NCBI GenBank assembly: GCA_050117475.1
Contig: JASFMR010000011.1
Span: forward strand, 1-52,852
Reading direction: 5' to 3'
Source: Fodinibius sp050117475
GTDB taxonomy: Bacteria > Bacteroidota > Rhodothermia > Balneolales > Balneolaceae
DNA: 52,852 nt
The translations under genes and the position numbers were made by a program. Under the pieces are notes generated by a model that was given only the letters and a program-made list of their open reading frames with translations, had not been told where the DNA came from and made no database searches. The stretch's first letter is position 1. Each line of letters starts with the position of its first letter. This document shows positions 1 through 8,383 of this stretch, in pieces.

Positions 1-142
1 GTGGTTGCCATTCGGCTAGTGTACTGTCAATATATTGGTCAAGATTCTGTAAATCTTGATCTGAAAAATTGTGTTGAGCCAAAGTAGGCTTTGGCACTAT
101 TGTGAAAAAGATATATAAGCATATAGTTATCAGATAACGCAT
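1..142 (-). CDS. N-terminus of a secreted protein, probably a beta-lactamase-like serine hydrolase (partial)
   Basis: The gene starts with ATG at 142-140 and reads leftward off the window edge, so only 47 residues are visible. It opens with a hydrophobic signal peptide (MRYLITICLYIFFTIVP) and a probable signal peptidase site at LA-Q. The mature start contains LDQYIDSTLAEWQP. This matches the usual opening of class C beta-lactamase/penicillin-binding-like serine hydrolases (a helix ending in EWxxPG), in which the SxxK nucleophile follows further on. The catalytic motifs lie outside the window, so the family is inferred from this short stretch only. It is divergent from ssb, with a 23-base perfect palindrome between the two genes. 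Confidence 0.55.
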   Translation of the reverse strand, partial: MRYLITICLYIFFTIVPKPTLAQHNFSDQDLQNLDQYIDSTLAEWQP

Positions 143-245
143 CCTAGAAATTAATTTGGTTAATTTTAAATCCCCTTACGAAGGATATCCGGAAAAGTTA
201 TCATTCCGAATGAAAAAACGACTAAATGAGAGAACTTTATTTTTT

Positions 246-268
246 TTACCTATTTGTAAAATAGGTAA
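246..268. promoter_or_regulatory. Perfect 23-base palindrome between divergent genes, candidate operator
   Basis: Arms TTACCTATTT (246-255) and AAATAGGTAA (259-268) are perfectly complementary around a 3-base centre (256-258). T-runs precede the left arm and none follows the right arm on the + strand, and A-runs follow it on the - strand, so it does not look like a terminator in either direction. It lies about 100 bases from each divergent start codon, where a dimeric repressor could control the hydrolase and/or ssb. The regulator is unknown. Confidence 0.5.
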
Positions 269-317
269 GTTGCTGTCCAAGAAATTTTTCTGTAAGGATT
301 TCCTCCTAAATATGTCT

Positions 318-325
318 TACCTTTA
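318..325 (+). promoter_or_regulatory. Putative -7 box of ssb promoter (TACCTTTA)
   Basis: TACCTTTA lies 34 bases before the ssb start codon and resembles the TAnnTTTG -7 element of Bacteroidota. No convincing TTG -33 element is found at the expected distance, so this is tentative. Confidence 0.25.
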
Positions 326-358
326 GAACAAATAATTAAAATAAATGAGGAAAACGTT

Positions 359-802
359 ATGAGTTCACTCAATAAAGCAATGATAATTGGCCGTTTAGGA
401 CAGGACCCCGATGTTCGTTATACGCAATCAAATACAGCAGTAGCTAATTTATCAATTGCCACATCTGAGCGATACAAAGATAATATGGGCGAATGGAAAG
501 AGAATACGGAATGGCATCGTGTGGTGGCTTGGGGACGACTGGCTGAGATCTGCCAGGAATACCTGAAAAAGGGCTCCCAAGTGTATGTAGAAGGACCGAT
601 TCAGACTCGAAAGTGGGAAGATAAAGAAGGTCAAACGCGCTATACGACTGAAATTAAAGCTTTGACGCTTACCATGCTGGACAGTAAGGGAGGAAATGGT
701 GGCGGTAATATGCCTTCACAGCCGGATAGCTCTCAACCGGTTTCCAGTAGTGTAGATCTCAATGAGGATTTTGACGATATCGACGACGATCTGCCATTTT
801 AA
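359..802 (+). CDS. ssb: Single-stranded DNA-binding protein
   Basis: SSB binds single-stranded DNA during replication, recombination and repair and recruits partner proteins through its C-terminal tip. The 147-residue protein has the usual bacterial layout. An OB fold spans residues about 1-110 (opening SSLNKAMIIGRLGQDPDVRY, then EWHRVVAWGRLAEICQEYLKKGSQVYVEG). A Gly/Ser/Gln-rich linker follows, then the acidic tip DFDDIDDDLPF ending in the Pro-Phe partner-docking motif. The ATG has an upstream GAGGAAAA ribosome-binding site. A hairpin terminator follows the stop, and next comes the gldE-like gene, an order seen widely in Bacteroidota (often mutY-ssb-gldE). Confidence 0.97.
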   Translation: MSSLNKAMIIGRLGQDPDVRYTQSNTAVANLSIATSERYKDNMGEWKENTEWHRVVAWGRLAEICQEYLKKGSQVYVEGPIQTRKWEDKEGQTRYTTEIKALTLTMLDSKGGNGGGNMPSQPDSSQPVSSSVDLNEDFDDIDDDLPF

Positions 803-821
803 TCGATATACAACATAAATT

Positions 822-856
822 AAGGCGGTAAGGCTATTAGTCTTGCCGCTTTTTCT
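822..856 (+). terminator. Rho-independent terminator after ssb
   Basis: Stem GCGGTAAG (825-832) pairs with CTTGCCGC (842-849) with one G-U pair around a 9-base loop, followed by TTTTTCT. It is placed 20 bases after the ssb stop codon. Confidence 0.8.
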
Positions 857-918
857 ATTCTTGCACCACACCTTCTAAGTATATAGCTTTAGAAAAAACA
901 CAGTTTAGAAACAGGTAA

Positions 919-2319
919 TTGGACGATCCGAGTAATTTATTACTTATTAGTGACTTTTTATCTCAGCTTAAAGGGTTCCTATTTGTTGATCCTGCTTTAG
1001 ATCTGACCGGTCTGGTGGTTCAGCTTATCTTTATTATCCTGGGATTAGGCTTTTCTGCTCTTTTCTCCGGATCAGAGGTGGCTTTCTTTTCATTGGTGAA
1101 TCAACAGGATTTACTTACCGATAGGGAAGTTGACGGTTCTACGGATCAGCTTATTATGAAGTTGCTGGAACGCCCGCGGCGATTGCTGGCTACCATTTTG
1201 ATTGGCAATACATTTGCCAACATTGTGGCCTCGGTGCTGGCTGCAGTATTGACCGGAGAATTAGTTGCCTATTTTGGTTTTTCGGAGATACTGGTTTATT
1301 TCATTGAGGTTATTGTGTTAACCTTTATGATTCTGATTCTGAGTGAGATTACCCCAAAAATTATTGCAATCAACAATCCGCTGAATGTTGCCCGGAGGTT
1401 AGGCCGATTTATTTACATTCTGAATGTAATTTTAAAACCCTTGTCCAGTCTCATCGCTGACAGTACGCTTAGCCTGGAAGAGCGGTTGCCGAAGCCAAAT
1501 AGCAAGATGACTTCTGAAGATATCATGACAATGGCAGAAGTCAGTGAAAAGGAAGGTTCAATTAAAAGTGATGAGCGGGAAATTATTGAAAATGTGATTG
1601 AATTCGGCAGTACTACAGTGCGCGAAATTATGACGTCGCGGGTCAACATCGTGGCTATTTCTATAGGTAGTACCCTGGATGAAGTGCTTTCTGTGGTCCG
1701 GGAAAAAGGCCTGTCCCGTATGCCAATTTATGAAAATGATCTAGACAATATATTGGGTATCATCCACTCCAAAGACGTTCTGCCGTATATCAATTCGGAT
1801 ATTGAGCGGACAACGATTAACTGGCGTACTATCGCCCGTAAGGCATTATTTATTCCATCCACAAAAAAGCTTGATGACTTGCTTCGCGACTTCCAGCAGG
1901 AAAAAACCCATATTGCTATCGTTGTTGATGAATACGGGGGGACAGAAGGCCTTGTGACACTGGACGATATTCTAGAGGAAATTGTGGGGGATATCTCAGA
2001 TGAGTATGATGAAACAGAGGAAAAGCTCTATACAAAATTTAAGAATGGGGTGTATATCTTTGATGCAAAGATAGACCTTGATGATATGGAGGAAATTCTT
2101 GAATGTGAGTTAACATCTGATGACGATGATTTTGAAACCTTGGGTGGGCTTGTATATCATTTGACGGAACGGATACCTAACGTAGGCGAACGCGTATATT
2201 ATAAGAACCTGGAACTGACTATTCACTCGGTACAAAATAACAGAGTACGCAAGTTGCGCGTTAAAGTGCAGGGGGATTATACCCCATCATCCAAAGAGCA
2301 TCATAAAACCAAGAAATAA
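919..2319 (+). CDS. gldE: GldE-like CNNM/CorC-family transporter (DUF21-CBS-CorC domains)
   Basis: This membrane protein of the HlyC/CorC (CNNM) family is linked to divalent-cation transport. In gliding Bacteroidota, GldE is needed for the gliding/T9SS machinery. Of 466 residues, about 30-190 form the DUF21 membrane domain with hydrophobic segments around 30-50, 90-115 and 122-150. Residues 235-350 hold the tandem CBS domains (VREIMTSRVNIVAI; GIIHSKDVLPYI; IAIVVDEYGGTEGLVTLDDILEEIVGDI), and the C-terminal CorC_HlyC domain covers about 370-450. No upstream in-frame ATG exists, so translation appears to start at TTG 919, behind an AGG. The ssb neighbourhood supports the gldE assignment, but gldD does not follow (murB does), so a general CorC transporter remains possible. 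Confidence 0.88.
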   Translation: MDDPSNLLLISDFLSQLKGFLFVDPALDLTGLVVQLIFIILGLGFSALFSGSEVAFFSLVNQQDLLTDREVDGSTDQLIMKLLERPRRLLATILIGNTFANIVASVLAAVLTGELVAYFGFSEILVYFIEVIVLTFMILILSEITPKIIAINNPLNVARRLGRFIYILNVILKPLSSLIADSTLSLEERLPKPNSKMTSEDIMTMAEVSEKEGSIKSDEREIIENVIEFGSTTVREIMTSRVNIVAISIGSTLDEVLSVVREKGLSRMPIYENDLDNILGIIHSKDVLPYINSDIERTTINWRTIARKALFIPSTKKLDDLLRDFQQEKTHIAIVVDEYGGTEGLVTLDDILEEIVGDISDEYDETEEKLYTKFKNGVYIFDAKIDLDDMEEILECELTSDDDDFETLGGLVYHLTERIPNVGERVYYKNLELTIHSVQNNRVRKLRVKVQGDYTPSSKEHHKTKK

Positions 2320-2337
2320 TTTCAAATTTCATAGTTA

Positions 2338-3372
2338 ATGAGCACGTCCTACCACACGTTAGTATCATCTAATGTGGATCTCAAATCATACAATACGTTG
2401 AATATCTCGGTATGTGCGCGTTCGTTTGCAGCTGTAAAAACGAAACGGGAGCTGAAGGAACTGTTGGCGCATCCCGAGACTGATATAGACACTCTTTTTG
2501 TTATTGGAGGGGGCAGCAACATTCTATTTACGGGAGATTATAATGGTTTGATCCTTCATGTAGAAATTAGAGGCAAAGAAATCCTCAGAGAAACTGATGA
2601 GTATGTGTGGTTGAAAATAGGAGCCGGTGAGAACTGGCATCAGACGGTTCGGTATTGTGTAGAGAGAGGATGGGGCGGAATTGAAAATCTGTCGCTTATT
2701 CCGGGTACGGTTGGTGCGGCTCCAATTCAGAACATAGGGGCTTATGGTGTTGAGCTGGAAGAAGTATTTGAATGGCTGGAAGCTGTTAATTTGGAGACAG
2801 CTGAGGTTAAACGGTTTGAGAAGAAAGAGTGCCGTTTTGGTTACAGAGACAGTATTTTTAAACATAAGTTGAAAGGGAAATATGTTATCACAGATGTGGT
2901 ATTAAAACTTTCCAGGCATCCCAAACTGAATACTTCGTATGGTGCGATACAAGCTGAGTTGAAAGCCCGTGGAATTGAGGAACCGACTATTGGGGATATC
3001 AGTGATATTGTTATCGATATTCGCAACCGAAAGCTTCCGGATCCCGAGGTTTTGGGGAATGCCGGAAGCTTTTTTAAGAACCCTGTTGTGAATAAAGATG
3101 TTTACCGGCGTATCAAGAATGATCACCCGAACGTGCCCGGTTACCCGGCAAAGGATAATGAAATTAAGATCCCTGCCGGTTGGTTGATCGAAAAGGCTGG
3201 CTGGAAAGGTAAAATGGTGGGCAAAGCGGGTACTTACGAGCAACAAGCCCTGGTGATCGTTAATCACGGGGGGGCAACCGGAAAGGAGATCTTAAAGCTA
3301 GCAAAAAAAATCTCTAAATCTGTGAAAAAACAATTTGGTATTTCCATTGTCCCGGAAGTTAATATCGTCTAG
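2338..3372 (+). CDS. murB: UDP-N-acetylenolpyruvoylglucosamine reductase
   Basis: MurB is the cytoplasmic FAD enzyme that uses NADPH to reduce UDP-GlcNAc-enolpyruvate to UDP-MurNAc in peptidoglycan synthesis. The 344-residue protein is of the longer type I (E. coli-like) form. The FAD-binding half contains FVIGGGSNILF (54-64) and SLIPGTVGAAPIQNIGAYGVEL (about 119-140). Catalytic elements are visible: GYR at 168-170 (substrate/active-site Arg 170), the proton-donor serine S244 in NAGSFFKNP, and the terminal glutamate E340 in VPEVNIV. It begins 18 bases after the gldE stop and ends 5 bases before the DUF2779 gene, so the three probably share a transcript. Confidence 0.97.
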   Translation: MSTSYHTLVSSNVDLKSYNTLNISVCARSFAAVKTKRELKELLAHPETDIDTLFVIGGGSNILFTGDYNGLILHVEIRGKEILRETDEYVWLKIGAGENWHQTVRYCVERGWGGIENLSLIPGTVGAAPIQNIGAYGVELEEVFEWLEAVNLETAEVKRFEKKECRFGYRDSIFKHKLKGKYVITDVVLKLSRHPKLNTSYGAIQAELKARGIEEPTIGDISDIVIDIRNRKLPDPEVLGNAGSFFKNPVVNKDVYRRIKNDHPNVPGYPAKDNEIKIPAGWLIEKAGWKGKMVGKAGTYEQQALVIVNHGGATGKEILKLAKKISKSVKKQFGISIVPEVNIV

Positions 3373-3377
3373 CTAAT

Positions 3378-5279
3378 ATGCCATATTCCGATTGGGCTCA
3401 ATATTTCAACAGACACCTTTTTGGAGCGGGTATAGAGTGTCCGACTAAACTTTTTTATAAATCAAATAAGTATTCCGAAAATCGGCAATCCGATCCATTT
3501 ATTCAGCACGCAATTTATAATAGGCGATTGCTGAAAGCACTTTTGCGCTCTGCATATCCCAATGGCGTACCCGTCGATGAAAGGTCGGTACTTGAAGCAT
3601 CAAGAAAGACAAATGAGCTATTGGAAAAGAGTGAAGTCGTAATCTTTGACGCTATTTTTGAATATCAGCAGATGATGGCGCGGCTTCCGGTTGTTGTGAA
3701 ATCCGGAAATGACTTAACCGTCTATCATGTTCGAACCAAGGCCTTCGATTCACGAAAACATCGTTTATCAAATGCGGGTAGGCAGATCTATAGTAAGTGG
3801 AGAAGATACCTCCTGGATTTTGCATACGAGTTATACCTGGTTAAAAAGAATTGTCCCGATGTTACTTTACATCCTTTTTTGGTGATGCCGGAGAAAACGG
3901 GAAAATCGCATACGGATGATCTACCTTTTCGGCTGCAACCGCTTGAAAATGAACCAAATATTGTTTCAGTATCACGAACTAACCAAGAGCTATTAGCCAA
4001 GTTGGAGGTCGGTGAGCTTATTGCCAAAGTATGGGAGGATCCTTCATTTGCCAGGCTGCACCTTCCCAGGGATACCTTTCAAGAGTCAGTTTATTATTTT
4101 CGGAGTCTTTATTTCAATCGAACGAAAGCAAATCCCAAAGTGGGGATCAAATGTAAAAATTGTGAATTCAGGGTTGAAAAGGAACGTGTTAGATCCGGAA
4201 CAGAAAGCGGTTTTATTGAATGCTGGGAAGGCGTGATGAAGCGAGAGGATATATTGAACTCTCATGTCTTTGACCTTATTGGGCCGGGGAGTGCAAAATG
4301 GATGCAGCACAAAATTTACAATCAGCGGGAAGTTCTTGCCGAAGAAATTTTTGCACCTGAGATAATTTTATCGGGTGATGGCAAACTTACCCAACAAATG
4401 AGGCAGGCCCTGCAGGTTTACCAGGCAAGGGGAGAAAACGTTCCAAGAGAGATCTTTCGTCCGCAGCTTTTTAGCGAGTTGAAACGTTGGGAATATCCGT
4501 TGCATTTTTTGGATTTTGAGGCCGGCAACTACGCCGTTCCGGTTCGCCGTAATCGTAAACCTTATGATTTGGTGGTTTTTCAGTTTTCATGTCATACGTT
4601 GTATGAAGATGGGACTTGGTCGCATCACCAGTGGATTGATAATTTCGACAGTGGATATGTCAGTTATGAATTGGTTCGCCAACTTATGAGTGTGCCAGAT
4701 ATAGATGATGGAACTATTGTTCAATACTCCGATTTTGAACGTAATGCCCTGAAAATAATCCGCCGTGAACTCATAAATGAGGAGCGCGTAGTTTCGGATG
4801 CAGATAGTCTTATTGAGTGGATTGAAACGGTGATCAACCGAAATGATTCATCACATCAGCATCCTCCTTATATGGCCGATTTAAGTCGGCAGGTCCGGAA
4901 TTTCTACTACAACTGTGAGATGGAAGATTCCCTGAGCATCAAAGATGTGTTGAAATCGATAATGAGTATGAGTGATTTGTTAAAAGAGAAATACTCCGAG
5001 CCGTATAACAGTTCCAATTTTGATAACATCCGGTGGTGGCAGCCAAATGGAAAGGGGGGGGCACGGAATCCGTACAAGATTTTAGTTGAATCCGGGGATT
5101 CGCCCATCCACAGGGGAACTGAGGCTATGGTGGTATATGGAAAGGTCATTGCTCAACGGATGAAAGGGGAAAGATTAAACGCTTATAAAAAAGCGCTGCT
5201 AAAATATTGTGAGCTTGACACCCTGGCTATGCTGATGATCTACCAGCATTGGCAAAATAGAATGTATGAAGAAAAATAA
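3378..5279 (+). CDS. DUF2779 protein: Cas4-like Fe-S nuclease domain (apparently degenerate) plus DEDD exonuclease domain
   Basis: The 633-residue protein has two nuclease-like halves. The N-terminal half carries the four-cysteine layout of Cas4/AddB-type iron-sulfur PD-(D/E)XK nucleases: C21 (IECPTKLFY), C259 and C262 (KCKNC), and C282 (IECWEG). However, the segment where the catalytic Asp and Glu-x-Lys are expected reads ARLPVVVKSGNDLTVYHVRTKAF (about 91-123). There the Asp position looks like Pro and the Glu position looks like His, so this half is probably inactive. The C-terminal half is the RNase H-fold exonuclease domain, with acidic residues D379 and E381 (HFLDFE), F453/E454 region (YSDFERNAL), D501 (MADLSRQV) and D614 (YCELDTLAM). 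It starts 5 bases after murB. The cellular role is unknown; nucleic-acid processing is inferred. Confidence 0.82.
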   Translation: MPYSDWAQYFNRHLFGAGIECPTKLFYKSNKYSENRQSDPFIQHAIYNRRLLKALLRSAYPNGVPVDERSVLEASRKTNELLEKSEVVIFDAIFEYQQMMARLPVVVKSGNDLTVYHVRTKAFDSRKHRLSNAGRQIYSKWRRYLLDFAYELYLVKKNCPDVTLHPFLVMPEKTGKSHTDDLPFRLQPLENEPNIVSVSRTNQELLAKLEVGELIAKVWEDPSFARLHLPRDTFQESVYYFRSLYFNRTKANPKVGIKCKNCEFRVEKERVRSGTESGFIECWEGVMKREDILNSHVFDLIGPGSAKWMQHKIYNQREVLAEEIFAPEIILSGDGKLTQQMRQALQVYQARGENVPREIFRPQLFSELKRWEYPLHFLDFEAGNYAVPVRRNRKPYDLVVFQFSCHTLYEDGTWSHHQWIDNFDSGYVSYELVRQLMSVPDIDDGTIVQYSDFERNALKIIRRELINEERVVSDADSLIEWIETVINRNDSSHQHPPYMADLSRQVRNFYYNCEMEDSLSIKDVLKSIMSMSDLLKEKYSEPYNSSNFDNIRWWQPNGKGGARNPYKILVESGDSPIHRGTEAMVVYGKVIAQRMKGERLNAYKKALLKYCELDTLAMLMIYQHWQNRMYEEK

Positions 5280-5354
5280 ATTTGGATTATGGAACATTAG
5301 GGGAATGATTACCTTTATATACATTCGATCAAAAATAAAAATATACTATTCTCT

Positions 5355-6848
5355 ATGATAACATCACGTATTCGAAATGTAATATTCATCGCACTACTGG
5401 GTTTTTTTACTACCTATTGTGTAGTTCAGCGAAGTCCTGTCACCGGTTCCAAACGGGCATATGGCTATAGCTGGGAAAAGGAAAAAGAGATAGGAAAAGA
5501 AGCAGATCAACAAGTCCAGCAGCAATATGGTGTCTATGATAATGAGCAAGTTTCCGAGTATATAAAAAACATTGGCCATGACATTCTTTCGGTAAGCCAT
5601 CTTCGGCGGGAGGATACTCCGCAACAATATAAGGATACGGAATTTCACTACCGGGTATTGAACAGCGCCGTTGTTAACGCTTTTGCACTGCCGGGCGGAT
5701 ATGTGTATGTGACACGTGGTTTGTTGGGCTACCTTGAGAACGAAGCGCAATTGGCGGTTGTGTTGGGGCACGAGACGGGGCACGTAGCAGCGCGACATGC
5801 CTCCCAACGAGCCTTCGAGCAACAAGTAGGTCAGATCGCACTTATAGGGGGGGCGGTGGCCGGACAAGAACTCTTGGGTGTACCCGGGCAGAGTATCCTG
5901 AACCTGGGAGGTCAGGCTGCTAAGTACCTGTTTTTGAGTTATAGCAGGGACGATGAACGTGAGGCAGATCGACTAGGCATTGAATATGCCGCAATGCAGC
6001 ATTATAAATCAGAGGATGCCGCAGGCTTTTTTGAAGCTCTCAAAAGACTTACCGAAAAGTCGGGTCAAAGTATCCCCGATTGGCAGTCCACACACCCGGA
6101 TCCTGCGGAGCGGGCCAATACTATACCGGAGTTGGCTCAAAAATGGCGCGAAAAGGGATATGAACAGAACATCGAGGATGCGGATCGGTATATGAAAATG
6201 ATCGATGGAATTGTTTATGGGGATAACCCCCGGGAGGGTTTTGCAAGAGACGGTAAATTCTACCATCCCGAACTGAAATTTCAATTTCAGTTTCCAACGG
6301 CTTGGCAAGTCGTTAATCAGCCTAGTCTGGTAGCCGTCGTTAATGAAAACCAGGATGCTGTTTCTATTATGCAAATCGATAGCCAATCTGAGTCTCCGCA
6401 GTCTTCAGTAGTTGGTTTCGTAAGCCAGGATGGATTCACTGTAAAGTCGCAGGGCAAAACCCAATATAACAGTTTGAATGGTTATGAGGCGGTGGCAAAT
6501 GCAACAGCAGATGACGGCACTTCCTATGGTTTTTATGTATATTCCGTTTCATATAATGGCAATATCTATCGGTTTGTATCCTACTGTTTGTCTGATAAGT
6601 TGTCTGCTTACAAACCCCAATTTATTGAAACTAGCAATTCTTTTAAGGCACTCGACGATCAGTCCATTCTCAATATCAAACCGGTACGGCTACAAACCAT
6701 GAAAGCAGACAGGTCGGCACAGTTTTCCTCCTTTTTGCCTGATAAGCTCCCAATGGATATCACCAAAGAAGAAGTGGCGATTGTCAACCAGTTAAAGCTG
6801 GGGGAGACGATTCAAAAAGGGACATGGATTAAAATCCCCACCCAGTAA
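5355..6848 (+). CDS. M48-family zinc metalloprotease, envelope-anchored
   Basis: This is a member of the BepA/LoiP-type M48 peptidases, which act on misfolded or outer-membrane proteins in the periplasm. A hydrophobic N-terminus (residues 8-20) ends in TTYC at C22, giving an imperfect lipobox because Tyr sits at -1, so lipidation is likely but not certain. The zinc site is complete: HETGH at 139-143 with the third ligand E203 in DDEREADRLGIEYA. Residues about 40-260 form the peptidase domain. The rest (about 280-497) is a separate C-terminal domain containing a PsbP/DUF1795-like stretch (YHPELKFQFQFPTAWQVV) and ending with LKLGETIQKGTWIKIPT. Total length is 497 residues. No obvious operon partner. 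Confidence 0.9.
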   Translation: MITSRIRNVIFIALLGFFTTYCVVQRSPVTGSKRAYGYSWEKEKEIGKEADQQVQQQYGVYDNEQVSEYIKNIGHDILSVSHLRREDTPQQYKDTEFHYRVLNSAVVNAFALPGGYVYVTRGLLGYLENEAQLAVVLGHETGHVAARHASQRAFEQQVGQIALIGGAVAGQELLGVPGQSILNLGGQAAKYLFLSYSRDDEREADRLGIEYAAMQHYKSEDAAGFFEALKRLTEKSGQSIPDWQSTHPDPAERANTIPELAQKWREKGYEQNIEDADRYMKMIDGIVYGDNPREGFARDGKFYHPELKFQFQFPTAWQVVNQPSLVAVVNENQDAVSIMQIDSQSESPQSSVVGFVSQDGFTVKSQGKTQYNSLNGYEAVANATADDGTSYGFYVYSVSYNGNIYRFVSYCLSDKLSAYKPQFIETSNSFKALDDQSILNIKPVRLQTMKADRSAQFSSFLPDKLPMDITKEEVAIVNQLKLGETIQKGTWIKIPTQ

Positions 6849-6932
6849 ATTTATTAAGTGGAGCCAACATGGGCTGATAAAATATCGGGTCAGGCTTTTG
6901 TTATTGTTCCTTATTTTTATGAATAAATCCAA

Positions 6933-6940
6933 TATCTTTG
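6933..6940 (+). promoter_or_regulatory. Putative -7 box of purB promoter (TATCTTTG)
   Basis: TATCTTTG exactly fits the TAnnTTTG -7 consensus of Bacteroidota and lies 39 bases before the purB ATG. The nearest TTG (6904-6906) is 26 bases upstream, longer than the usual spacing. Confidence 0.4.
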
Positions 6941-6979
6941 GGGCAGCATTCAAACCTGAATTTATTGGATTAAAATTAC

Positions 6980-8275
6980 ATGATTGAGCGATATTCCCGT
7001 AAGGAGATGGCCGATATCTGGTCGCTGGAAAATCAATTTCAAGCTTGGCTAAAAGTTGAATTGGCTGCCTGTAATGCCTGGAGTAAACTTGGAATGATTC
7101 CCAAAGAAGATGTCGAAAAGCTTTATAAAAACGCTTCTTTTGATGTCGAAAGGATTAAAGAGATTGAAAAAAAGACGCGCCACGATGTGGTTGCCTTCAC
7201 AAGGTCCGTTTCGGAATCACTGGGCGACGAAAAAAAGTGGGTACATTACGGGCTGACATCCACCGACGTAGTTGATACGGCCAATGGCTACCGTTTGAAA
7301 CAAGCCAATGAAATCCTTCGAAAGGACATCCAGCGTATTATTGATGTATTGGCTGAGAAGGCAAAGAAACACAAATTTACGGTGATGATGGGCCGTACAC
7401 ATGGGGTTCATGCAGAGCCCACAACCTTTGGCCTGAAGTGTGCGCTTTGGTATGCCGAAATGAAGCGCAACCAAGAGCGGTTTGAAAGGGCTGCGAAAGG
7501 GGTAGAGTTCGGCAAGATGAGCGGTTCGGTCGGAACCTTTGCCAATATCCCGCCCGAGGTGGAAGAGTCGGTCTGTGACGAGTTGGGATTGAGTCCTGCA
7601 CCCATATCGACTCAGACGCTGCAGCGTGATCGTCATGCCGATTATATGTCAATGTTGGCGCTTATTGGTTCAACCATGGAAAAAATAGCCGTAGAGATAC
7701 GTCACTTGCAGCGCAGTGAAGTCCGTGAAGCTGAAGAGTTTTTCCGGAAGGGACAAAAGGGATCATCATCAATGCCGCATAAACGTAACCCTGTGAGCTC
7801 AGAAAATATCTCCGGATGTTCAAGAGTATTGCGAGGCTATATGGTGTCGGCCTATGAAAATATCCCGTTATGGCATGAGCGTGACATTTCTCACTCATCT
7901 GTTGAACGGATCATCTTGCCGGATGCGACTATTCTTTTGGATTATATGTTGAATCGGTTCTCCGGGGTGATTGAGCAATTGACGATCTATGATGAGAACA
8001 TGAAAGAAAATATTTATAAGACGTACGGGCTTACTTTTTCTCAACGTGTACTTCACATGCTCATAGATAAGGGGATGTCACGAGAGAAGGCCTACGACAC
8101 CGTACAGCCGCTGGCGATGAAATCCTGGAACGAGAAGCGGATGTTCCGTGATTTGGTCGAAGCTGATGAGACGGTTCAGGCTAATCTTACCGATGAAGAG
8201 ATTGAAGAAGCCTTTGATCTTAATCATCATACGCGTAATGTAGATCGAATATTCAAAAGGGTAGGGTTGGAATAA
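6980..8275 (+). CDS. purB: Adenylosuccinate lyase
   Basis: PurB carries out two fumarate-releasing steps of purine synthesis: SAICAR to AICAR and adenylosuccinate to AMP. The 431-residue protein belongs to the Bacillus-like short form of the fumarase/aspartase superfamily. Visible signature elements are KTRHDVVAF around H68, the substrate motif GLTSTDVVDT (91-100), MMGRTHGVHAEPTTFG containing H141, and the mobile catalytic loop GSSSMPHKRNP (261-271) with its serines. Translation starts at ATG 6980. The gene stands alone between the protease and the LuxE-like gene. Confidence 0.98.
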   Translation: MIERYSRKEMADIWSLENQFQAWLKVELAACNAWSKLGMIPKEDVEKLYKNASFDVERIKEIEKKTRHDVVAFTRSVSESLGDEKKWVHYGLTSTDVVDTANGYRLKQANEILRKDIQRIIDVLAEKAKKHKFTVMMGRTHGVHAEPTTFGLKCALWYAEMKRNQERFERAAKGVEFGKMSGSVGTFANIPPEVEESVCDELGLSPAPISTQTLQRDRHADYMSMLALIGSTMEKIAVEIRHLQRSEVREAEEFFRKGQKGSSSMPHKRNPVSSENISGCSRVLRGYMVSAYENIPLWHERDISHSSVERIILPDATILLDYMLNRFSGVIEQLTIYDENMKENIYKTYGLTFSQRVLHMLIDKGMSREKAYDTVQPLAMKSWNEKRMFRDLVEADETVQANLTDEEIEEAFDLNHHTRNVDRIFKRVGLE

Positions 8276-8383
8276 GGAAAATAATTGAATGCAGAAGCCG
8301 CTGGTTTTATAGAATGATACTGACTGGGGGTTATCTGTTATTAACGGTCCGATTCTTTAAATCCGAGTTCATTTTTGCTTACT

